Shown here piece after piece: positions 1 through 4,779 of a stretch of 7,388 nucleotides of DNA (position 1 is the first letter of the stretch; the number at the start of each line of letters is the position of its first letter). The DNA comes from an uncultured Lachnospiraceae bacterium (GTDB taxonomy: Bacteria; Bacillota; Clostridia; Lachnospirales; Lachnospiraceae). Made by a program: the position numbers and the translations under genes. A model generated the notes under the pieces. That model made no database searches. It saw nothing but the letters and a program-made list of their open reading frames with translations, and had not been told where the DNA came from. Location: the NCBI GenBank assembly GCA_947068385.1, contig CAMTBF010000170.1, positions 1 to 7,388 on the forward strand. The letters run 5' to 3'.

Positions 1-1479
1 GGGGTTCAGGTTCAGGCTCCCGTCCTCATTGTACACGCCCTTCTCCTCATCGATGATATTCTCGTACAGCCTGACCTGGGCGGACACCGCCGTGTCCGCT
101 GCCACCCAGTGGATGGTGCCCTTCACCTTCCGGCCGTCCGGGCTGTTGCCGCCCCTGGAGGCCGGGTCGTAGGTGCAGTGCACCTCTGTCACTCTGCCGT
201 CCTCGTCCTTGACGCAGCCGGTGCATTTCACGAAATAGGCGTTCATCAGGCGCACCTCATTGCCCGGGAACATGCGGAAATACTTCTTGGGCGGCTCCTC
301 CATGAAGTCCTCGCGTTCGATATACAGCTCCCTGCCAAAGGGCACTTCCCTGCTGCCCAGGGCCTCGTTCTCAGGGTTGTTCCCCACGGTGAGCTGCTCT
401 GTCTCCCCTTCGGGATAGTTGTCGATGACCAGCTTCACCGGATCCAGGACTGCCATCAGCCGGGGCGCCTTCGCCTTCAGGTCCTCCCGGATGCAGTACT
501 CCAGCATCGCGTAGTCCGCGATGGACTGGGCCTTGGACACGCCGCAGAGATCCACGAACATCTTGATGGACTCCGGCGTGAAGCCTCTCCTGCGCAGGGC
601 CGCGATGGACACCAGCCTGGGGTCGTCCCAACCGTCTACGATGTTCTCCTGCACCAGCTTCTTGATATAGCGCTTGCCCGTGACCACGTTCTTCAGGTAC
701 AGCTTGGCGAACTCGATCTGCTTGGGCGGCTGGGGGTATTCCAGCTCCCGCACCACCCAGTCGTAGAGGGGCCTGTGGTCCTCGAACTCCAATGTGCAGA
801 TGGAGTGGGTGATCCCCTCTATGGCGTCCTCGATGGGGTGGGCGAAATCATACATGGGATAGATGCACCAGGCATCTCCGGTATTGTGATGGCTCATGTG
901 CGCCACGCGGTAGATGACAGGGTCGCGCATGTTGATGTTGGGCGAGGCCATGTCGATGCGGGCCCGCAGCACCTTCTCGCCGTCTGCGTACTTCCCGTCC
1001 TTCATCTCCTGGAACAGGCGCAGGTTCTCCTCCACGGTGCGGGTATTGCAGGGGTCGTCCTTGCCCGGCTCGGTGAGGCTTCCCCGGTATTCGCGAATCT
1101 GCTCCGCGGTCAGGTCGGACACATAGGCCTTGCCCTTCTTGATCAGCTTCACCGCCGCCTCGTACATCTGGCCGAAATAGTCGGAGGCGAAGAACAGCCT
1201 GTCCTCCCAGTCCGCCCCCAGCCACTGGATGTCCGCCTTGATGGACTCCACGAACTCGATGTCCTCCTTGGTGGGGTTGGTGTCATCGAAGCGCATGTTG
1301 AACTTACCGTGGTACTTCTGGGCCAGGCCGTAGTTCAAGAGGATGCTCTTGGCATGGCCGATGTGGAGGTAGCCGTTGGGCTCCGGCGGGAAGCGGGTGT
1401 GCACGGTGTCGCATACGCCCTCCGCCAGATCCTTGTCGATGATGGTCTCTATGAAATTTCTGGATTCTGTGTCGCTCAT
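1..1479 (-). CDS. glnS: Glutaminyl-tRNA synthetase, C-terminus cut by window edge
   Basis: Cytoplasmic class I aminoacyl-tRNA synthetase that charges tRNA-Gln with glutamine using ATP. Reading the minus strand from the ATG at 1479 gives 493 residues with no stop before the window start; family members are about 550 residues, so roughly 60 C-terminal residues of the anticodon-binding beta-barrel are missing. Visible landmarks: the nucleotide-binding segment [15 protein letters not shown] with HIGH at residues 39-42, DDTNP soon after, and VEGWDDPR-like VDGWDDPR followed by LRRRG. The KMSKS-equivalent loop reads VTGKR at residues 266-270, where E. coli has VMSKR. The start is supported by an AAGGA at 1488-1492, 8 nt upstream, and an in-frame stop at 1501-1503. 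It has its own promoter, so it is probably transcribed separately from the purine genes upstream. Identity is near certain. Confidence 0.97.
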   Translation of the reverse strand, partial: MSDTESRNFIETIIDKDLAEGVCDTVHTRFPPEPNGYLHIGHAKSILLNYGLAQKYHGKFNMRFDDTNPTKEDIEFVESIKADIQWLGADWEDRLFFASDYFGQMYEAAVKLIKKGKAYVSDLTAEQIREYRGSLTEPGKDDPCNTRTVEENLRLFQEMKDGKYADGEKVLRARIDMASPNINMRDPVIYRVAHMSHHNTGDAWCIYPMYDFAHPIEDAIEGITHSICTLEFEDHRPLYDWVVRELEYPQPPKQIEFAKLYLKNVVTGKRYIKKLVQENIVDGWDDPRLVSIAALRRRGFTPESIKMFVDLCGVSKAQSIADYAMLEYCIREDLKAKAPRLMAVLDPVKLVIDNYPEGETEQLTVGNNPENEALGSREVPFGRELYIEREDFMEEPPKKYFRMFPGNEVRLMNAYFVKCTGCVKDEDGRVTEVHCTYDPASRGGNSPDGRKVKGTIHWVAADTAVSAQVRLYENIIDEEKGVYNEDGSLNLNP

Positions 1480-1568
1480 CTGTGAAGTCCTTGCCTTTCC
1501 CTAAGTCTGTCTGTGATATTTATGGGCTTCAGCCAGCCCGTGGCCACTATTTGGGCCTACTGTGCCCC

Positions 1569-1598
1569 ATTATATCATATCCTTGCGATATCTTTCAA
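1569..1598 (-). promoter_or_regulatory. Extended -10 promoter of glnS
   Basis: On the minus strand a -35-like TTGAAA (1593-1598) is followed after 18 nt by a consensus TATAAT (1569-1574). A TG one base before the -10 makes it an extended -10 element. Transcription would begin near 1562, giving an ~82-nt leader. That leader contains a small GGGCT/AGCCC hairpin but nothing I recognise as a T-box. This is a sequence match only. Confidence 0.75.
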
Positions 1599-1612
1599 CA
1601 GGATTCAGTGTA

Positions 1613-1637
1613 TTCCTGAAAAACTTTCCTGAAAAAA
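1613..1637 (-). repeat. 11-bp direct repeat upstream of glnS promoter
   Basis: TTTTTCAGGAA occurs twice on the minus strand (1626-1636 and 1613-1623) with a 13-nt period. The pair sits just upstream of the glnS -35 box. It could be a chance AT-rich repeat, an UP-like element or a paired protein site. No function can be assigned. Confidence 0.4.
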
Positions 1638-1678
1638 GCCGCATGGTCAGGATTCCGACAGCTCCAGGATTTCCGCCC

Positions 1679-1701
1679 TGTCCGCATTGGCCATGCAGAC
1701 A
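1679..1701. repeat. 9-bp inverted repeat just after the nuclease-like gene
   Basis: The arms 1679-1687 and 1693-1701 pair over nine positions (one G-T wobble on the minus strand) around a 5-nt loop. It lies immediately downstream of the TAA at 1708-1710. No T-tract follows directly; a run of six T occurs on the minus strand about 40 nt further on (1632-1637). It may be an RNA hairpin at the 3' end of the mRNA, but it is not a standard intrinsic terminator. Confidence 0.45.
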
Positions 1702-1707
1702 TAGGTC

Positions 1708-2382
1708 TTATCTGTGTGCCGTCCGGTTCCCGAGAAACTGGATATTGTCCTTTTCCACGATCACTTCAAAGCGGCAGAGGCGCTTCAAGATGCGCTTCTT
1801 GATCACCAGGTTCACCGGGCGCTCGTGCAGCTGCCTGGATATGGTCAGGTACAGATCCGGATTGTCCGGCACAGGGTATCTGCCCCACTTGTCAGGCTCC
1901 CAGTCAAGCCCTTCCCTGTCCAGCGCCTGAGCCGCACGCATCAGATCCTCATCGGGCAGGAAGCTCCTTACATATTTCCTGAGCACCTGCTTGTATACCA
2001 GCATACAGTCGCACCGGGTGAAATCCTCCGGCGCAATGGCGCTCAGGTCCGTGACAGCGGCCCGGGGCCAGACGAACAGATACGCGTCCGTCTGCAGCCC
2101 GTCATTCATGAACCAGCCCGTGTTGCCCCTGTAGTAGATTTCCATGGCAAACGTGGGGATGTCCTTGTTGATGTATTGGAGCGTGGACTTCTCGTCTACC
2201 CTCACGTCCCGCTTTCCCGTGGTCAGGACTAGGTCTATGCCGCTCAGCTGGGTCTGCTTGTCCTCTGTCCTCCTGAAATCTACTACGATATTGTCTTCCA
2301 ACATTTCGGAATACAGATAGGTATCCAGGAAGGAGGCCAGCGCCTCCTCTCCCCGTTTGTCGCTTTTAAATTTGCTCTCCAT
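1708..2382 (-). CDS. Hypothetical protein with PD-(D/E)XK nuclease-like motif
   Basis: 224-residue soluble protein that I do not recognise by name. No signal peptide or membrane segment is visible. The pattern GID (residues 48-50) followed 13 residues after the Asp by DEK (63-65) fits the D...(D/E)XK active-site spacing of the restriction-endonuclease-like fold, and an N-terminal helix contains acidic E12-E13. A following strand rich in aromatics (AMEIYYRGNTGWF) is also compatible. The start at 2382 is preferred over an in-frame ATG at 2424 because GGAG lies 9 nt upstream and the protein then begins MESKFKSDKRGEE. The gene starts 78 nt after the AICAR transformylase stop and may be its operon tail. 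The C-terminus looks shifted: the +1 frame stays protein-like for ~26 codons past codon 218 (see findings). The fold assignment is inference; a real coding gene is likely. Confidence 0.8.
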   Translation of the reverse strand: MESKFKSDKRGEEALASFLDTYLYSEMLEDNIVVDFRRTEDKQTQLSGIDLVLTTGKRDVRVDEKSTLQYINKDIPTFAMEIYYRGNTGWFMNDGLQTDAYLFVWPRAAVTDLSAIAPEDFTRCDCMLVYKQVLRKYVRSFLPDEDLMRAAQALDREGLDWEPDKWGRYPVPDNPDLYLTISRQLHERPVNLVIKKRILKRLCRFEVIVEKDNIQFLGNRTAHR

Positions 2383-2413
2383 GATACCGCGCTCCAATCT
2401 GTCCTGCAATCTT

Positions 2414-2433
2414 GGGGCACCCATGGATGCCCC
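2414..2433. repeat. 20-bp near-perfect palindrome
   Basis: GGGGCA and TGCCCC flank a central CCATGG, with only one mismatched pair (2420/2427). It lies between the AICAR transformylase stop and the nuclease-like gene and includes the upstream in-frame ATG at 2424. In RNA it could form a hairpin with a CCATGG-derived loop, but no T-tract follows in either direction. It could be a protein-binding site or a processing hairpin. Confidence 0.5.
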
Positions 2434-2460
2434 GCCCTGTTTGAAGCAAATTGCTTATGC

Positions 2461-3639
2461 TCAATGATGGAACAGCCGGATCCCGGTAAAGGCCATGACG
2501 ATGCCGTACTTATCGCAGCACTCGATCACCGCGTCGTCCCGGACGGAGCCGCCGGGCTGGGCGATGTACTTCACGCCGCTCTTGTGGGCCCTCTCGATAT
2601 TGTCGGAGAAGGGGAAGAAGGCGTCGGATCCCAGCGTGACATCCTGCATCCGGTCCAGCCACGCCCGCTTCTCCTCCCTGGTGAACACCGGGGGCTTCAC
2701 CTTGAAGACCTTCTCCCAGGCCCCGTCCGCCAGCACGTCCATGCACTCGTCCCCGATGTAGACGTCGATGGCATTGTCCCGGTCGGGCCTGCCCAGCTTG
2801 TCCACGAACTGGAGCCCCAGCACCTGGGGGGACTGGCGCAGGAACCAGTTGTCCGCCTTGGTGCCCGCCAGCCTGGTGCAGTGGATGCGGGACTGCTGCC
2901 CTGCGCCGATGCCGATGGCCTGGCCGGCTTTAACGTAGCAGACGGAGTTGGACTGGGTGTATTTCAGGGTGATCAATGCGATCTTCATGTCGATCAGCGC
3001 CGCCTCGGGAATCTCTTTATTGACGGTGACGATATTGGAGAGCAGATCCCCGTTCACGTCCAGTTCGTTACGGCCCTGTTCGAAGGTGACGCCGTAGACC
3101 TGCTTGCACTCTACCGGGGCCGGGACGTAGGAGGGGTCGATCTGGATGACATTGTAGCTGCCGCCTTTCTTGGCCTTCAGAAGGGCCAGGGCCTCCTCGG
3201 TGTAGCCGGGGGCGATGCAGCCGTCGGAGACCTCGCGCTTGATCAGCTTGGCCGTGTCCCTGTCGCAGACATCGGACAATGCGATGAAGTCTCCGAAGGA
3301 GGACATCCTGTCGGCGCCCCTGGCCCTGGCGTAGGCGCAGGCCAGGGGGGAGAGCGGACCTAAGTCGTCCACCCAGTAGATCTTCGCCAATGTCTCGTCC
3401 AGGGGCAGGCCCACCGCCGCCCCTGCGGGGGACACATGCTTGAAGGAGGTGGCCGCGGGCAGGCCTGTGGCCGCTTTCAGCTCCCTCACCAGCTGCCAGC
3501 CGTTGAAGGCGTCCAGGAAGTTGATGTAGCCGGGCCTGCCGTTCAGCACGGTGACGGGCAAGTCGCTGCCGTCCTCCATATAGATCCTGGAGGGCTTCTG
3601 GTTGGGGTTGCATCCATATTTCAGTTGGATTTCATTCAT
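2461..3639 (-). CDS. Stand-alone AICAR formyltransferase (PurH C-terminal type)
   Basis: Penultimate step of de novo purine synthesis: transfers the formyl group of 10-formyl-tetrahydrofolate to AICAR, giving FAICAR. The 392-residue protein starts at the point where the transformylase domain begins in fused PurH (LKYGCNPNQKP, residues 6-16). It lacks the ~200-residue N-terminal MGS-like IMP cyclohydrolase domain. The catalytic Lys-His pair is present in SFKHVSPAGAAVG (K67, H68). Other family landmarks are RLAGTKADNW, SDAFFPFSD (338-346), AQPGGSVRDD and the C-terminal AFTGIRLFHH. It therefore resembles the stand-alone ~390-residue transformylase group rather than a truncated purH. AAAGGAAG (3648-3655) lies 8 nt before the ATG. 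It follows the PurO gene by 98 nt, and the two together replace bifunctional PurH. Transcription is probably governed by the ZTP riboswitch upstream of PurO. Confidence 0.95.
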   Translation of the reverse strand: MNEIQLKYGCNPNQKPSRIYMEDGSDLPVTVLNGRPGYINFLDAFNGWQLVRELKAATGLPAATSFKHVSPAGAAVGLPLDETLAKIYWVDDLGPLSPLACAYARARGADRMSSFGDFIALSDVCDRDTAKLIKREVSDGCIAPGYTEEALALLKAKKGGSYNVIQIDPSYVPAPVECKQVYGVTFEQGRNELDVNGDLLSNIVTVNKEIPEAALIDMKIALITLKYTQSNSVCYVKAGQAIGIGAGQQSRIHCTRLAGTKADNWFLRQSPQVLGLQFVDKLGRPDRDNAIDVYIGDECMDVLADGAWEKVFKVKPPVFTREEKRAWLDRMQDVTLGSDAFFPFSDNIERAHKSGVKYIAQPGGSVRDDAVIECCDKYGIVMAFTGIRLFHH

Positions 3640-3664
3640 GATTTCGTCTTCCTTTCCCGATTTT

Positions 3665-3715
3665 CTGTTCTCTGATCTTCTGCTCTGTTCTCTGGTCTTC
3701 CCGCTGTTCTTCCCG
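3665..3715 (-). repeat. Purine-rich ~20-bp imperfect tandem repeats between the purine genes
   Basis: The plus strand shows three partial copies of CTGTTCTCTGRTCTTC (starting 3665, 3685, 3704; periods 20 and 19; the third copy is shortened). The transcript of the minus strand is therefore an almost uninterrupted purine stretch between the PurO stop and the AICAR transformylase ribosome binding site. It probably leaves the region unstructured. A slippage origin is likely. Confidence 0.55.
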
Positions 3716-3737
3716 CTTCTTTTTTGCCAGCCATCGG

Positions 3738-4463
3738 CTATTGGTTCTTATTTAAGATGCGGGACTCGTACTGTCCTGTAGCGATGTCGATGAAGCGGAC
3801 GAACAGGGATACCTTGTTCTCCTCGTTCAGGCTCTCCCACAGCATCCCGGCGAAGCTGTCGATGTCGCCCCGGATGGCTACTTTCTTCGGCTCTCCCTGG
3901 AAGCTGGGCAGGGGATTCCCGTCGTGCATGTAGGTGTGGATGAAACGGCCCTCCCCCGCGGCGGGATTGTCGTAGCTAAAGGTATATCTGTTGCAGCAGG
4001 AAGGATCTCCGTCATTGCTCTTTAAAATAGAAAGCAAATAGGCGAAGCCAGCCTCCTGGATGTGCACCAGTCCGGAGATCCTGGGGGTGTAATTGGGCCC
4101 GTCCGGCTCGAACTCGCGGCTGCGCAGGGACTGCTCGAAGGTCAGCCCCCTGGAGAGGCCCTGGTAAATGGTGTCCGTCTGGTCGCCGTTTGTGACAATG
4201 GTGTCATTTCCCTGTCCCTCCCCGGCGGCGAATACCCGCACGGGCGCGTAGATGACCAGGCTGGGGTCTGTGAGCTTGGCCGGGTCGAAGGCCTGGGTGC
4301 GGATGCCCTCTCCTTCCGTGACGAAGATGCGGTTACGGCTGTTCACGCTCCTGCCCATGATGAAGTAGGCGATCGCCGCCTTCTTGCCGTCCTCGGAGCG
4401 CCCGATGACGATTCCCCTGCCGGGGTAGGCATTGTTCTTCAGTTCCTGTTCCAGTTGCAGCAT
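3738..4463 (-). CDS. purO: IMP cyclohydrolase, PurO type
   Basis: Last step of de novo purine synthesis: ring closure of FAICAR to IMP. The 241-residue protein matches what I know of the PurO/IMP_cyclohyd family (first described in archaea) and not the N-terminal domain of PurH. Landmarks are YPGRGIVIGRSEDG (13-26), AIAYFIMGRSVNSRNR (30-45), DTIVTNGDQTDTIY (87-100) and PNYTPRISG (123-131). The start at 4463 is fixed by an ideal AAAGGAGG (4470-4477) 6 nt upstream; the open frame continues to 4661, but that part crosses the riboswitch and terminator and is not coding. It is the first gene after the ZTP riboswitch and is followed by the AICAR formyltransferase, which supplies its substrate. The pairing strongly supports the functional call. 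It is slightly longer than archaeal PurO (about 200 residues). Confidence 0.93.
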   Translation of the reverse strand: MLQLEQELKNNAYPGRGIVIGRSEDGKKAAIAYFIMGRSVNSRNRIFVTEGEGIRTQAFDPAKLTDPSLVIYAPVRVFAAGEGQGNDTIVTNGDQTDTIYQGLSRGLTFEQSLRSREFEPDGPNYTPRISGLVHIQEAGFAYLLSILKSNDGDPSCCNRYTFSYDNPAAGEGRFIHTYMHDGNPLPSFQGEPKKVAIRGDIDSFAGMLWESLNEENKVSLFVRFIDIATGQYESRILNKNQ

Positions 4464-4469
4464 AGTTTT

Positions 4470-4477
4470 CCTCCTTT
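4470..4477 (-). promoter_or_regulatory. Strong ribosome binding site of purO
   Basis: AAAGGAGG on the minus strand, 6 nt before the ATG at 4463. It decides the start of PurO against the much longer open frame. It lies ~84 nt downstream of the terminator T-run, so the switch acts on transcription and does not mask this site. Confidence 0.9.
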
Positions 4478-4560
4478 GATGCTTCGAATCCACACGCGCC
4501 CCTTCCTGACGGAATTTCCCGCAGATGCACGGGGCGGGCAATCGAGTCCCTGCCTGCCGC

Positions 4561-4613
4561 AAAAAAGCCGACCTCCAGGCACCCCAAACGAGTGGCGCCC
4601 AGACGGTCGGCTT
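4561..4613 (-). terminator. Riboswitch-controlled intrinsic terminator (attenuator)
   Basis: On the minus strand AAGCCGACC (4613-4605) pairs perfectly with GGTCGGCTT (4573-4565), and TTTTTT (4566-4561) follows. The loop extends the stem: TCTGGGCGCC can pair largely with GGTGCCTGGA, allowing G-U pairs, so the hairpin reaches about 20 pairs. The 5' arm is the same sequence that forms the 3' hairpin of the ZTP aptamer, so the terminator and the ligand-bound aptamer are mutually exclusive. It probably also stops read-through from the surface-protein gene upstream. Confidence 0.92.
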
Positions 4614-4666
4614 CTTTTCACGGCTGCACTCCCTGTGGGTTCTCCCACTTCCGTCAGTCATGCAGT
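4594..4666 (-). ncRNA. ZTP (pfl motif) riboswitch aptamer
   Basis: Senses ZMP/ZTP, the AICAR nucleotides that build up when 10-formyl-tetrahydrofolate is short. On the minus strand, in order: P1 5' strand CTGCA (4665-4661); the conserved segment TGACTGACGG; P2 hairpin GTGGG-AGAA-CCCAC (4648-4635); AGGGAG; P1 3' strand TGCAG (4628-4624); a linker; and the hallmark GCCGACCGTCTGGGC (4611-4597). GACGG (4655-4651) and CCGTC (4606-4602) form the pseudoknot. The family usually has GGCG with CGCC there, so both sides have changed and pairing is kept. The downstream genes make and use AICAR-derived intermediates, exactly the expected regulon. Expected logic: ligand stabilises the aptamer, blocks the terminator and turns expression on. 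Confidence 0.93.
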
Positions 4667-4734
4667 TTGTTCCTTACGCTTTTTTACTTTTTGTCCGTCC
4701 CCTTCCGGTCTGCCGGGAAGCTCCGGATATTTTT

Positions 4735-4763
4735 ATCTTACACGTCCCCGGGGGAATTTGCAA
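4735..4763 (-). promoter_or_regulatory. Probable promoter of the purO operon
   Basis: TTGCAA (4758-4763), a 17-nt spacer and TAAGAT (4735-4740) on the minus strand, each matching four of six consensus positions. Transcription would start near 4728, about 60 nt before the riboswitch. The promoter lies only 16 nt past the stop codon of the surface-protein gene. Its spacer contains a GC-rich TCCCCCGGGGA near-palindrome, a possible operator. Spacing and position are good; the boxes are only moderate. Confidence 0.55.
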
Positions 4764-4779
4764 GGACTTTTTTTGGCAT

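Noticed and set aside
109..1485. 458-codon plus-strand open frame
   Set aside because: Antisense to glnS, whose motifs are unmistakable; the product is low-complexity H/L/V/G-rich as expected from a GC-biased shadow.
1480..1562. T-box leader before glnS
   Set aside because: The ~82-nt leader is too short, and I see no T-box sequence or terminator/antiterminator pair.
2383..2424. 14-residue N-terminal extension of the nuclease-like protein
   Set aside because: The upstream ATG lies inside a palindrome with a weak ribosome binding site; the ATG at 2382 has better spacing.
2464..3363. 299-codon plus-strand open frame
   Set aside because: Antisense shadow of the AICAR transformylase with no family motif.
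4464..4661. 66-residue N-terminal extension of PurO
   Set aside because: It would be encoded by the riboswitch and terminator; the ideal ribosome binding site and family similarity place the start at 4463.
4743..4773. Plus-strand terminator (GTCC...GGAC then TTTTTTT)
   Set aside because: Only a four-pair stem around a long loop, and no plus-strand gene ends there; the GC-rich part more likely belongs to the promoter spacer.
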